Of a stretch of DNA of 64,000 nucleotides, positions 26,496 through 35,372 are shown piece after piece. Source of the stretch: Thiodiazotropha sp040506195 (GTDB taxonomy: Bacteria > Pseudomonadota > Gammaproteobacteria > Chromatiales > Chromatiaceae); the NCBI GenBank assembly GCA_040506195.1, contig JBEVXH010000007.1, positions 186,001 through 250,000 on the forward strand, in the 5' to 3' direction. Each line of letters opens with the position of its first letter. The stretch's first letter is position 1. The translations under genes were made by a program, and so were the position numbers. The notes under the pieces were generated by a model that saw only the letters and a list, made by a program, of their open reading frames with translations, had not been told where the DNA came from and searched no databases.

Positions 26496-27112
26496 TGGCC
26501 AGAATGGGTATGGTCTTTGACCTGAAGCGGTGTATTGGCTGCAATGCCTGCGTAATTGGCTGTAAACAGGAAAACAGCCTGCCGGACGGCGTGTTCTTCA
26601 CCAAGACGCTGAGTGAGGATTATGGTATCTATCCGTCTGTCAAACGCGTCTATATTCCGACCTTGTGCAACCATTGCGAGGATGCTCCCTGTGAAAAGGT
26701 CTGTCCCAGCGGGGCGACTTACACTCGGGAAGACGGCATTGTCATGGTGGATGGTGAAAAGTGTATCGGATGCGGGAGCTGTGCCGTGGCCTGTCCCTAT
26801 GATCAACGCAGCCAGGTCTCCAAGGATATGTTGGATAGGGGGCTGTTCGGTGAAGGCCAATTAACCGATTTCGAGAAGCAGGGCTACGAGCGTTTCACAC
26901 CGGGTACCGTTATCAAGTGTGACTTTTGCAGTAACCGGGTGGATGCCGGTCTTGATCCTGCCTGTGTGGTTACTTGTCCCACCAATGCACGTATCTTCGG
27001 TGATTTTGACGATCCGGACAGCAAGCCCAATCGGGTAATGCGTGAACGGGGTGGCGGTCAGACCCCGCTGGCGGAAAAAAATACCAAACCCAAGGTTTAT
27101 TACATATCCTAA
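26495..27112 (+). CDS. 4Fe-4S electron-transfer subunit (DmsB/PsrB type)
   Basis: 205 residues with four ferredoxin-like cysteine groups: CIGCNACVIGC, CNHCEDAPCEKVCP, CIGCGSCAVACP and CDFCSNRV...CVVTCP. This is the PsrB/DmsB/NrfC pattern carrying four [4Fe-4S] clusters between the catalytic and membrane subunits. No Tat signal (starts MARMGMVFDLKR). The start codon shares a base with the preceding TGA, giving tight coupling. Length is normal for the family. Confidence 0.92.
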   Translation: MARMGMVFDLKRCIGCNACVIGCKQENSLPDGVFFTKTLSEDYGIYPSVKRVYIPTLCNHCEDAPCEKVCPSGATYTREDGIVMVDGEKCIGCGSCAVACPYDQRSQVSKDMLDRGLFGEGQLTDFEKQGYERFTPGTVIKCDFCSNRVDAGLDPACVVTCPTNARIFGDFDDPDSKPNRVMRERGGGQTPLAEKNTKPKVYYIS

Positions 27113-27120
27113 AGGAGCGG

Positions 27121-28026
27121 ATGATGTCGAATACAGATGCACCTTTGGTCGGCGATAGCTTTAAACTTGGTTACCGCTTCCAAAATTTCTGGGATGTGCC
27201 GATGGCCACAGCCTTTTTCTTCGGTGAGTTGGGTGCCGGCACCTTTCTGATATCGATGTACTTTGATTTTGTTGCCGGAATGATTTTCGGTCTGATCAGC
27301 ACTGGTATTGGAAAGCCGTTTTTTCATTTGACCCACATGGGCGTGCCGGCGAAATCCTGGCGGGCGATGCTTCGTCCGGACCGTTCCTGGATCAGTCGCG
27401 GCTTGATATCCATTTTGGTCTTTATCCCATTCGGGATACTGGTTGTACTGGATCAGACTTTCGGCTGGTCGGGCGGGGGAGCCTTAGGCAAGCTGATTCA
27501 GCTTATCGCAGTCGCTGCCGCGCTGCTGGTGATGACCTATCAGGGATTCGCGATGTCACACTCCTCATCCATAGCCTTGTGGAACACGGGTTTGATGCCG
27601 GTCAGCAGTATGGCTTATGCCTTGCTCGGCGGTGCCGCCGTCACCCTGCTTCTGGGTAGTGCATTGAACGGCTTATTGGATGCTGATCTGGTGTTGTTGG
27701 AAAAGCTGTTTCTGGCTTTGCTGGTGGGAACGCTAGCCATCCTGTTGAGTTTGCTGCATGCCGCTTATCATGGTACCCGGGGTGGGCAACAGTCGGTGAC
27801 ATTATTGATCAAAGAGAGTTTCTCATTGCCATTTTATACTCTGGTTTTAGGTGCCGGTATTCTTCTTCCGCTTATCGTGCTGTGGTTCGGGGGGGGTGCA
27901 TTGGTGTCGGCATTTGTGGCTGCAACCGGCGTATTGGCCGGTTTCTTCAGCTATCGTGTTTTAATCTTCAAGGCAGGTGTCTATGAGCCCCAAATTAGCT
28001 TTGCAGCCCGTCTTGGCCTGCACTAG
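27121..28026 (+). CDS. NrfD/PsrC-type membrane quinone-interacting subunit
   Basis: 301 residues with about eight hydrophobic segments. PMATAFFFGELGAGTFLISM at the N-terminus and FHLTHMGVPAKSWRAMLRPDRSWISRG after the first helices are the NrfD signature. It anchors the molybdoenzyme and exchanges electrons with the quinone pool. AAAGGAG precedes the ATGATG start at 27121. Its 3' end overlaps fdhD by 44 bases. Confidence 0.9.
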   Translation: MMSNTDAPLVGDSFKLGYRFQNFWDVPMATAFFFGELGAGTFLISMYFDFVAGMIFGLISTGIGKPFFHLTHMGVPAKSWRAMLRPDRSWISRGLISILVFIPFGILVVLDQTFGWSGGGALGKLIQLIAVAAALLVMTYQGFAMSHSSSIALWNTGLMPVSSMAYALLGGAAVTLLLGSALNGLLDADLVLLEKLFLALLVGTLAILLSLLHAAYHGTRGGQQSVTLLIKESFSLPFYTLVLGAGILLPLIVLWFGGGALVSAFVAATGVLAGFFSYRVLIFKAGVYEPQISFAARLGLH

Positions 28027-28930
28027 AGCTGTTATTGCCAATATTGTGGATAACAGCGGCAAACCAGGCGTGCGGCGTGTAACATCACGTTACATTCCCG
28101 GGCCGGGTCAGCCGGGAGTGGTGGAACAGAGCCCTGTAGTCGTTGAAGACGCCTTGACGTTGGATGTCGAGGCAATCGGTACTTATACCCTGATGTGGAC
28201 GCCTACCGACAATGTGCAACTTATGGGTGGCGGGTATCTTTCAGGGCATGGCCTGCTGAGCGGGGAAGTTCCCAGCGCGGCATTTTCATTGGCTGCGGGT
28301 TTTGCCTTCACGGAAGGTTTGATTCAAAACCTGGATGATGTCGAAAGCCTGGCGGTATGCCCGGACAAGCCGGGTATCGTGCGCATGAAGCTCAAGCGAC
28401 CGGAAACGGTAGAAACACGAAGGCGCAACTTGGTGATGACGAGCTCCTGCGGGATTTGCGGAAGCAGGGAAGTGGTCGAAAACAATACCTTTGGTCTGAA
28501 TGACGTACCTGATCAAATGCGACTGATGGGGAGGGGAGTTGCCGAACTGATGGAGGAGATGCGGCAGCGACAGGCCATTTTCGATGAGACAGGCGGTGCG
28601 CATGCGGCGGCTGTGTTTACTGCTGATGGGCGTATTCATGCTGTAGCCGAAGACCTTGGGCGACACAATGCCCTGGACAAGGTTATCGGGGCTTCTCTGC
28701 TAAACGGCGAAGGGTTCAAGGCACGAGGTGTTCTGCTATCCAGCCGCCTGAGTCTGGAGATGCTGACCAAAGCGGTTCGCGCAGGTCTGGAAATTGTTGC
28801 TGCAGTCAGTGCGCCGACTTCGTTGGCGATAGAAGTGGCGGAACGGTTTGGCGTGACCCTGTGCGGCTTTGTACGCAAAGGGCGCTTGACGGTTTATTCC
28901 CATCCGCATCGAATCGACCCTTTAGGGTGA
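27983..28930 (+). CDS. fdhD: formate dehydrogenase accessory sulfurtransferase FdhD
   Basis: 315 residues, longer than the usual ~270 because of an N-terminal extension. MTSSCGICGSREVVE holds the CxxC pair used to relay sulfur from IscS to the molybdenum cofactor; SGEVPSAAFSLAAGFAFTEGLI and EDLGRHNALDKVIG are family-diagnostic. It implies that the linked molybdoenzyme needs a sulfurated Mo/W centre, as formate dehydrogenases do. ATG 27983 is used here; GTG 27977 is possible. The gene overlaps nrfD, so all four are one operon. Confidence 0.92.
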   Translation: MSPKLALQPVLACTRAVIANIVDNSGKPGVRRVTSRYIPGPGQPGVVEQSPVVVEDALTLDVEAIGTYTLMWTPTDNVQLMGGGYLSGHGLLSGEVPSAAFSLAAGFAFTEGLIQNLDDVESLAVCPDKPGIVRMKLKRPETVETRRRNLVMTSSCGICGSREVVENNTFGLNDVPDQMRLMGRGVAELMEEMRQRQAIFDETGGAHAAAVFTADGRIHAVAEDLGRHNALDKVIGASLLNGEGFKARGVLLSSRLSLEMLTKAVRAGLEIVAAVSAPTSLAIEVAERFGVTLCGFVRKGRLTVYSHPHRIDPLG

Positions 28931-29071
28931 TGGGCTTCTGCGGGTAACAGCGATTGTTGGCTACATTAACCAGGCGCTGACTGCGTATTTCTTTCCATTG
29001 CATGATGCATGACCGGCTTCCTTGAGAGTCAACTTGTTCACCCTGGCGTTCAAGACTCTATCAACAGTGAT

Positions 29072-29091
29072 TAATAGTATCGACTAATAGT
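29072..29091 (+). repeat. tandem heptamer upstream of F420 reductase gene
   Basis: TAATAGT at 29072-29078 and again at 29085-29091, 13 bases apart, about 50 bases before the start of the F420 reductase gene. Spacing near one helical turn could suit an activator site; weak evidence. Confidence 0.3.
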
Positions 29092-29140
29092 CCGCATTGC
29101 TGGCTGATTCGAGCGGAAATCAACATAGAGGAACCTGCAG

Positions 29141-29818
29141 ATGTCTGATTCGTTGCCGATTGTCGCCGTATTGGGTGGTACGGGTGATCTGGGTGGTGGT
29201 TTGGCTTATCAATTGGCCAAAGCCGGTTACCCGGTCATTATCGGGTCCAGGGGTGAGGAGAAGGCCAAGGCTGCGGCAAAAGCCATGTCGGGTAGGGTCG
29301 GTACATCGGTGGACGGTAGAGAAAACAGCACTGCCGCGAGAATTGCCGATGTGGTCATCATGACGGTTCCTTTTGCCAGTCACGACAGTACCTTGAAAAG
29401 TGTCCGCGATGCGGTCCAGGGTAAGATATTTGTCGATGCCACCGTGCCCCTGGTTCCACCAAAGGTAGCACGCGTCCAACTCCCGGCGGATGGGCCGGCA
29501 GCTAAACAATCCCAGATGATGTTGGGTGAAAATGTTCGTGTCGTTTCCGCCTTTCAGAATATCGCAGCTACGCATTTGCAGTCAGACGATGGTCATCATA
29601 ACGAATGTGATGTGCTGGTTTCGGGTAATGACCCGGAGGCGCGGGATATGGTGATCAAGCTTGCCAGGGATATCGGTTTACGTGCTTGGCATGCGGGGGC
29701 AATCGACAATTCCGTTGTAGCCGAGGCGTTGACTTCGGTACTGATATTCTTAAACAAGCGCTACAAAATCAACGGTGCGGGTTTACGTATTACCGGCGAA
29801 CCTGGTTCGGCAGTTTAA
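29141..29818 (+). CDS. npdG: NADPH-dependent F420 reductase
   Basis: 225 residues. AVLGGTGDLGGGLAYQLAKAG is the NADP-binding Rossmann loop; YPVIIGSRGEEKA holds the SR pair that selects NADPH; ADVVIMTVPFASH, SAFQNIAA and the C-terminal INGAGLRITGEPG match archaeal/actinobacterial F420:NADP oxidoreductase (Fno/NpdG). It interconverts F420 and F420H2 with NADP(H) and here likely supplies F420H2 to the oxidoreductase at 36097. RBS GAGGA at ~29126. Twelve bases separate it from etfB, so the two are co-transcribed. Confidence 0.9.
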   Translation: MSDSLPIVAVLGGTGDLGGGLAYQLAKAGYPVIIGSRGEEKAKAAAKAMSGRVGTSVDGRENSTAARIADVVIMTVPFASHDSTLKSVRDAVQGKIFVDATVPLVPPKVARVQLPADGPAAKQSQMMLGENVRVVSAFQNIAATHLQSDDGHHNECDVLVSGNDPEARDMVIKLARDIGLRAWHAGAIDNSVVAEALTSVLIFLNKRYKINGAGLRITGEPGSAV

Positions 29819-29829
29819 GGGGTTGGCTG

Positions 29830-30579
29830 ATGAAAGTACTGGTAGCAGTTAAAAGAGTTGTTGACTACAACATCAAGGTCCGTCCAAAAGCGGATGGTTC
29901 AGATGTTGAGATAGCCAATGCAAAAATGTCCATGAACCCGTTTGATGAAATAGCCGTGGAAGAGGCGGTGCGCATGAAAGAAGCGGGTAACGCTACGGAG
30001 GTGGTTGCAGTCTCTCTTGGCGAGACGGCATGCCAGGACATTGTCCGTACGGCGCTTGCCATGGGGGTGGATCGCGGTCTGCTGGTGGAGACCGATGAAC
30101 GGTTGGAACCTTTGACTGTCGCCAAACTGCTTGTTGCTATCGTGAAGAGAGAGCAGTTCGATCTGGTTATTCTCGGTAAGCAGGCGATCGATGACGACAG
30201 TAACCAGACCGGGCAAATGCTGGCGGCGCTGTTGGGCTGGCCCCAGGGTACTTTCGCATCCCATGTCCTGGTCGACGGTGATCGGGTGCAGGTTACGCGG
30301 GAGACAGATACCGGCAGCCAAACCCTCTCTTTTCAGCTACCCGGCGTGGTGACCTCCGATTTACGCTTGAACGAACCGCGCTATGTCAAATTACCGAATA
30401 TTATGAAGGCCAAGAAAAAGCCCCTGGAGAAGATCACGCCGGCAGAGCTTGGTGTCGATATTTCAGCTCGATTGGAGATTCTCGCTGTAGCTGAACCGGT
30501 ACAGCGCAGTGGCGGCATCAAGGTTTCCGATGCAAAAGAACTGGTGGAGAAACTCAGAAACGAAGCAAGGGTGATCTAA
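29830..30579 (+). CDS. etfB: electron transfer flavoprotein beta subunit
   Basis: 249 residues. MKVLVAVKRVVDYNIKVR start, AMNPFDEIAVEEA-type block and SDLRLNEPRYVKLPNIMKAKKKP recognition-loop region are typical EtfB. With EtfA it carries electrons from acyl-CoA dehydrogenases such as the GcdH at 42805 to ETF-QO at 31606. The ATG at 29830 is used; the frame is open further upstream but that sequence overlaps the F420 reductase and is not conserved. Length and motifs fit the non-bifurcating group. Confidence 0.95.
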   Translation: MKVLVAVKRVVDYNIKVRPKADGSDVEIANAKMSMNPFDEIAVEEAVRMKEAGNATEVVAVSLGETACQDIVRTALAMGVDRGLLVETDERLEPLTVAKLLVAIVKREQFDLVILGKQAIDDDSNQTGQMLAALLGWPQGTFASHVLVDGDRVQVTRETDTGSQTLSFQLPGVVTSDLRLNEPRYVKLPNIMKAKKKPLEKITPAELGVDISARLEILAVAEPVQRSGGIKVSDAKELVEKLRNEARVI

Positions 30580-30581
30580 TC

Positions 30582-31526
30582 GTGACGATACTGGTTATCG
30601 CTGAACACAATAACAGTGAACTCAATGCTGCAACCCTGGCGACGATCACTGCTGCGACTCAATTAAGCGATTCAGTCGATCTGTTGATTGCCGGCAGTGG
30701 CTGTTCGTCGGTAGCCGAGAGCGCTGCGAGAGTACAGGGAGTGAATCGCGTGGCATTGGCGGATGCCCCGGAATATGAGCATCAGCTGGCGGAAAATATC
30801 ACTCCATTGGTCGTCAGACAGGCTGGAGGCTATTCGCATCTGCTGATGTCGGCCACGGCCAATGGAAAGAACCTGATGCCTCGCGTGGCGGCACTGCTGG
30901 ATGTGGCTCAGATATCGGACATTATCGCGATTGAATCGAGTGACTGCTTCCGACGTCCGATCTACGCGGGAAACGTTATCGCCACAGTGCGCTCGAAGGA
31001 CCCGATGAAGATAGTCACTGTACGTACAACCGCCTTCGAGCCGGCCGTTGCGGAAGGTGGTAATGCACTCATTGATCAGATTGAGGCGAGTGGGGATACG
31101 GGCCTTTGCCGCTGGGATGGAGAGGAGCAGAGCGAATCGTCGCGGCCGGACTTGACTCAAGCTGAAGTAGTGGTCTCCGGCGGTCGCGGTTTGGGCAGTG
31201 CAGAGAATTTCCATCTGCTCGAGGCCCTCGCCGACAGGCTTGGCGCGGCGATTGGCGCATCCCGCGCAGCCGTGGATGCGGGTTTTGTTTCTAATGATCT
31301 GCAAGTAGGGCAAACCGGCAAGGTGGTTGCCCCCAAACTCTATATTGCTGTCGGTATTTCCGGTGCTATACAACATTTGGCCGGAATGAAGGAGAGCAAA
31401 GTGATCGTGGCCATCAACAAGGACGAGGATGCCCCCATATTCCAAATCTCCGACTATGGCATCGTTGGCGACCTGTTCGATATCCTGCCTGCCTTGTCGG
31501 CTGAACTTGAACGGAGTGTTAATTGA
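30582..31526 (+). CDS. etfA: electron transfer flavoprotein alpha subunit
   Basis: 314 residues from a GTG start two bases after etfB. The C-terminal FAD domain carries GGRGLGSAENF, GASRAAVDAG, QTGKVVAPKLYIAVGISGA and NKDEDAPIFQISDYGIVGD, all canonical EtfA motifs. It forms the soluble heterodimer with EtfB. A hairpin-like CCGC/GCGG lies just after the stop but without a T tract. Confidence 0.96.
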   Translation: MTILVIAEHNNSELNAATLATITAATQLSDSVDLLIAGSGCSSVAESAARVQGVNRVALADAPEYEHQLAENITPLVVRQAGGYSHLLMSATANGKNLMPRVAALLDVAQISDIIAIESSDCFRRPIYAGNVIATVRSKDPMKIVTVRTTAFEPAVAEGGNALIDQIEASGDTGLCRWDGEEQSESSRPDLTQAEVVVSGGRGLGSAENFHLLEALADRLGAAIGASRAAVDAGFVSNDLQVGQTGKVVAPKLYIAVGISGAIQHLAGMKESKVIVAINKDEDAPIFQISDYGIVGDLFDILPALSAELERSVN

Positions 31527-31579
31527 ATCCGCCTTGCGGGGCAAAAAAAACGGGTTTTGGCAGTGATGATCAAATGCAA

Positions 31580-31595
31580 GTTAACAGGCCCTAAA
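31580..31595 (+). repeat. short dispersed repeat, copy 3
   Basis: GTTAACAGGCCCTAAA, identical over 16 bases to 11868-11883. It lies in the 79-base gap between etfA and the ETF-QO gene. Confidence 0.55.
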
Positions 31596-31605
31596 GCCGG
31601 AGCCT

Positions 31606-33261
31606 ATGATGCAACGTGAGAGCATGGAATATGATGTAGTCATCGTCGGCGGTGGTCCGGCAGGATTGGCTGCTGCTATACGATTGCGCCAGCTTGCCAT
31701 GGCGCATAAAAGGGATCTCTCCGTATGTGTGCTTGAAAAAGGCGCTGAGATCGGCGCGCACATACTGTCAGGCGCTGTCATCGACCCCTGTTCACTCGAT
31801 GAATTGATTCCCGATTGGCGAGAGCAAGATGCACCTCTGACCACAGAGGTCAGTCATGATCTCGTCTATTTTCTGCGGAACGGGGAGAAGGCGTGGCAGG
31901 TACCGAAACAGTTTGTCCCCGCCTCTATGCACAATCGAGGCAATTACATAGCCAGCCTGGGTAATCTATGCCGTTGGCTGTCTGAGCGGGCAGAGATGCT
32001 GGATGTCGATATGTTCCCCGGATTTCCGGCTGCCGAGGTGCTTTACGGTAAGCATGCTGAAGTGGCTGGTGTCATCACAGGCGATATGGGATTGGCTGAA
32101 GACGGCAGCAAAAAGCCAAGTTTCGAACCCGGTATGGAATTGCGCGCAAAATATACTCTGTTTGCAGAGGGTGCACGCGGTCATCTGGGTCGGCAGTTGG
32201 TAGCCAGGTATCAACTTGATGCCGGCGTGGGCGTACAGCACTATGGGCTGGGATTGAAGGAATTGTGGGATTGCAGCCAGCAAAAACACCAACAGGGATT
32301 AGTCATCCACGGCTCGGGTTGGCCATTGTCAGAGAGTGGCAGTGGTGGAGGATTCTTTCTGTATCACCTTGAGAACAACCAGGTCAGTGTGGGCCTGATC
32401 GTCGATCTGAACTATCAGAACCCTCATGTTAATCCATACGAGGAGTTTCAACGTCTGAAACAGCATCCACTGCTTAAAGGTTATCTGACCGGTGGTCGCC
32501 GGGTAGCCTATGGCGCGCGTGTCATAAACAAGGGCGGTTTTCATGCCTTGCCCACCATGCACATGCCAGGGGCGCTTTTGATCGGGTGTGATGCAGGCAC
32601 CCTCGACTACGCCAAGATCAAAGGCACCCATACGGCAATGAAGTCCGGCATGCTGGCTGCTGAAACAGTGTTCGAGTCTCTTGCTGAAGGGGGCCGGGGC
32701 GGAGAGGATCTGTACGCTTTTAACGATCGCTTTAAGGCATCCTGGCTTTGCGATGAGTTGTATCGCAGCCGTAATTTCGGCACGGCACTGAAGAAATGGG
32801 GTTTATACTTCGGAGGGGCATACAACTATCTTGACCAGACCCTGTTCGGTGGCAAGTTTCCCCTGGAACTGCATGACGACACAGAAGATCGCGACACCCT
32901 GAAACACGCGGCTGACTGCAAACGGATCGACTATCCTAAGCCGGATGGCGAGATCAGTTTCGATCGACTCTCTTCGGTCTATCTCTCCAACACCGGTCAC
33001 GAAGAGGACCAGCCCTGTCATCTCAGGTTGCAGGATAGTGTCGTTCCGTTGGTAATCAATCTGGGGCGTTACGATGCCCCGGAACAACGTTACTGTCCGG
33101 CCGGGGTCTATGAGATTCTCGACATGGAGGAGGGCCACCGACTTCAGATCAACGCGCAAAACTGCATCCATTGCAAGACCTGCGATATCAAGGATCCTAC
33201 CGCCAATATCATCTGGGTGACGCCGGAAGGCGGCGGGGGGCCGAATTATCCGAATATGTGA
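31606..33261 (+). CDS. etfD: electron transfer flavoprotein-ubiquinone oxidoreductase
   Basis: 551 residues. DVVIVGGGPAGLAAAIRL is the FAD dinucleotide loop; HILSGAVIDP, GFHALPTMHMPGALLIGCDAG and GTHTAMKSGMLAAE are ETF-QO blocks. The C-terminal [4Fe-4S] ligands lie in NCIHCKTCDIKDP, ending GGGGPNYPNM. A monotopic inner-membrane enzyme that passes ETF electrons to ubiquinone. Starts ATGATG at 31606; a third in-frame ATG at 31624 is possible. Directly downstream of etfBA, giving a complete route. Confidence 0.96.
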   Translation: MMQRESMEYDVVIVGGGPAGLAAAIRLRQLAMAHKRDLSVCVLEKGAEIGAHILSGAVIDPCSLDELIPDWREQDAPLTTEVSHDLVYFLRNGEKAWQVPKQFVPASMHNRGNYIASLGNLCRWLSERAEMLDVDMFPGFPAAEVLYGKHAEVAGVITGDMGLAEDGSKKPSFEPGMELRAKYTLFAEGARGHLGRQLVARYQLDAGVGVQHYGLGLKELWDCSQQKHQQGLVIHGSGWPLSESGSGGGFFLYHLENNQVSVGLIVDLNYQNPHVNPYEEFQRLKQHPLLKGYLTGGRRVAYGARVINKGGFHALPTMHMPGALLIGCDAGTLDYAKIKGTHTAMKSGMLAAETVFESLAEGGRGGEDLYAFNDRFKASWLCDELYRSRNFGTALKKWGLYFGGAYNYLDQTLFGGKFPLELHDDTEDRDTLKHAADCKRIDYPKPDGEISFDRLSSVYLSNTGHEEDQPCHLRLQDSVVPLVINLGRYDAPEQRYCPAGVYEILDMEEGHRLQINAQNCIHCKTCDIKDPTANIIWVTPEGGGGPNYPNM

Positions 33262-33287
33262 GCCGATGATACCGGCCGGGTATATCT

Positions 33288-34415
33288 ATGACCAAGCGCA
33301 ATCTTCCGTTGGCCGGGTTTAAGATCCTGGATCTTTCACGTATCCTTGCAGGACCCTGGTGCACTCAATTATTTGGCGACCTTGGGGCGGAAGTGCTCAA
33401 GATCGAGAGTCCCGAAGGTGATGGTACTCGTCAGTGGGGACCGCCGTTCTTCGATGGCAAGTCGGCCTATTATCTCTCCGCGAATCGAAATAAAAAGTCT
33501 CGGGTGCTGGACTTCAAGAATCCCGGGGATCTGGCTGTACTGAAGGGATTGCTGCAATCTGCCGATGTGCTGATCGAAAACTTTCGAGCCGGTACTTTGG
33601 ATAAGTACGGTCTGGATGGAGCGTCAGCGCTCAAGCTCAATCCGCAACTGATCTATTGTTCAATCCACGGATTCGAACAGCACAGTGACTGGGGAGCCAA
33701 GCCGGGATTCGATGCGCTGATTCAGGCCATGTCAGGTTTGATGAGTGTCACCGGAACCGAAGAGGGTGAGCCGGTCAAGGTTGGGGTGGCCATCAGCGAT
33801 ATTTTGGCTGGGCTCTATGCCGGTAATGCGATTCTTGCGGCATTGCTGGAACGCCAACACTCCGGACGGGGACAGTTGATAGAGATACCCCTGTTCGATA
33901 CCCAGGTGACCTGTCTGGCCAATGTGGTTTCAAACTTCCTCACCAGTCGCGAGGTGCCGAAGGCATTGGGTAGCGCCCACCCCAACATCGTACCCTATCA
34001 GTGTTTTGCGACGCGTACCCAGCCGGTGATGATTGCGGTGGGGACTGATAAGCAGTTTGCCAGTCTGTGTCAGGTGATGTCTGTGGACTGGCATCAACAG
34101 GATGATTACCGAACCAACCCCAGGCGGGTGGAAAATCGTCATCGGCTGGTGCCCCTGATCCAGGCTTCGATGTTGACCCGCACCCGGGACGAGTGGCTGG
34201 CTATTTTTTCTGCCGGTGATTTTCCGCACGGCCCGGTCAACGATCTGGGTGATCTCTATGATCATCCCTATACCAAGGAATCCGGCCTATTCTTAACGCT
34301 GGATGACGGCCGTACACCCGCCGTGCGCAATCCGATCCGATTCTCCAGGACTCCCCTGGATCGGTATGAGTCACCGCCGGAGTTGAACGAGCATCCGGAT
34401 GCCGAGTTTGATTGA
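33288..34415 (+). CDS. CaiB/BaiF family (class III) CoA transferase
   Basis: 375 residues. LSRILAGPWCTQLFGDLGAEVLKIE and GDGTRQWGPPF are the family N-terminus; KPGFDALIQAMSG contains the catalytic aspartate that forms acyl anhydride. It moves CoA between carboxylates. Because glutaryl-CoA dehydrogenase, etfBA and ETF-QO are in the same block, succinyl-CoA:glutarate CoA transfer (GcdG/SUGCT type) is a plausible reaction, but other dicarboxylates or aromatic acids cannot be excluded. Short gap after ETF-QO suggests co-transcription. Confidence 0.88.
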   Translation: MTKRNLPLAGFKILDLSRILAGPWCTQLFGDLGAEVLKIESPEGDGTRQWGPPFFDGKSAYYLSANRNKKSRVLDFKNPGDLAVLKGLLQSADVLIENFRAGTLDKYGLDGASALKLNPQLIYCSIHGFEQHSDWGAKPGFDALIQAMSGLMSVTGTEEGEPVKVGVAISDILAGLYAGNAILAALLERQHSGRGQLIEIPLFDTQVTCLANVVSNFLTSREVPKALGSAHPNIVPYQCFATRTQPVMIAVGTDKQFASLCQVMSVDWHQQDDYRTNPRRVENRHRLVPLIQASMLTRTRDEWLAIFSAGDFPHGPVNDLGDLYDHPYTKESGLFLTLDDGRTPAVRNPIRFSRTPLDRYESPPELNEHPDAEFD

Positions 34416-34427
34416 TTGTCTCGACGA

Positions 34428-35372
34428 ATGAAAAAAGAGGCGCAGACTGTCCCGGTTTCGTGCATGCGCGGTGCGCAACTGCCGATCCCGCTGGCCCATA
34501 CCTACTTAGTGCTGACCGCTTTTTTTCTTGCCGGTAATCATGTCATTGGACGTGGTGTGCATGATCACATTCCACCGGTGGGCCTGAATTTCTGGCGCTG
34601 GACGGCCGGGGCGCTGATCCTGCTTCCCTGGGTCTTGAAGGGCGGCTCTCCAGCTCGTGTGTTTCGTGGGAATTTAGCCGTCTACATCCTGTTGGGCGGC
34701 TTCGTGACACTCAGCACCATGTTGATTCTGATAGCACTTCGCACAACCACTGCCGTCAATGTCTCTGTCATCAGCGTATTTCAACCCATACTGACAGTCA
34801 TCATCGCCGCTGCCTTTCTGGGTGAAAGGTTACGAATAGTACAGCTCGCGGGTATCTTTGCCGCCTGTACCGGCGTCGCTGTCATGCTGTTTCACGGTAG
34901 CTGGTCGGCTGTCCTGGAGCTTGAAATCAATAGTGGTGATCTCTTGACCTTGTTGGCGGTATGCGGATTCTCCGCCTATGCCATCAATGTCTCCAGGATA
35001 CCTTTAGAATTGAGCTCCCTGGAATCCCTCTTCGGCATTATCGTTACCGGTTGTATTATTCTGCTGCCTTTTTATCTGGTGGAAACAATCTGGTTTATGA
35101 TCATGCCGATGGATTTGGCTACTGTCGGCGTGGTTTTGGTGCTGGCGCTGACAGTCTCGGTTTTTGGCATGTTGATGTGGAACCAAGGTAACCAGGCTGT
35201 GGGCCCTGGCCGCGCTGCGGTATTCCTCAATCTAATTCCTGTGTTTGCCGCTATCCTGGCTGCGGGATTCCTGGGAGAGCATGTGTATTGGTTCCATTGG
35301 CTTGGAGCGGGTTTTATCGGTCTGGGAATCTGGCTGGTGGTGAAACGGGTGGGTAACGGCGATGGAAAATGA
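34428..35372 (+). CDS. EamA/DMT-family transporter
   Basis: 314 residues with about ten hydrophobic segments arranged as two EamA repeats (first ~ residues 20-150, second ~ residues 170-305). FWRWTAGALILLPWVLKGG and VSVISVFQPILTVIIAAAFLGERL, and the matching GPGRAAVFLNLIPVFAAILAAGFLGEHV in the second half, are typical. Likely an inner-membrane exporter of a metabolite; substrate not predictable. TTG 34416 and ATG 34464 are alternative starts; no clear ribosome site decides. The stop overlaps the next start. Confidence 0.82.
   Translation: MKKEAQTVPVSCMRGAQLPIPLAHTYLVLTAFFLAGNHVIGRGVHDHIPPVGLNFWRWTAGALILLPWVLKGGSPARVFRGNLAVYILLGGFVTLSTMLILIALRTTTAVNVSVISVFQPILTVIIAAAFLGERLRIVQLAGIFAACTGVAVMLFHGSWSAVLELEINSGDLLTLLAVCGFSAYAINVSRIPLELSSLESLFGIIVTGCIILLPFYLVETIWFMIMPMDLATVGVVLVLALTVSVFGMLMWNQGNQAVGPGRAAVFLNLIPVFAAILAAGFLGEHVYWFHWLGAGFIGLGIWLVVKRVGNGDGK

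Noticed and set aside
31528..31550. Terminator after etfA (CCGCCTTGCGG)
   Set aside because: The stem is only four bases and is followed by an A run, not T, on the coding strand.
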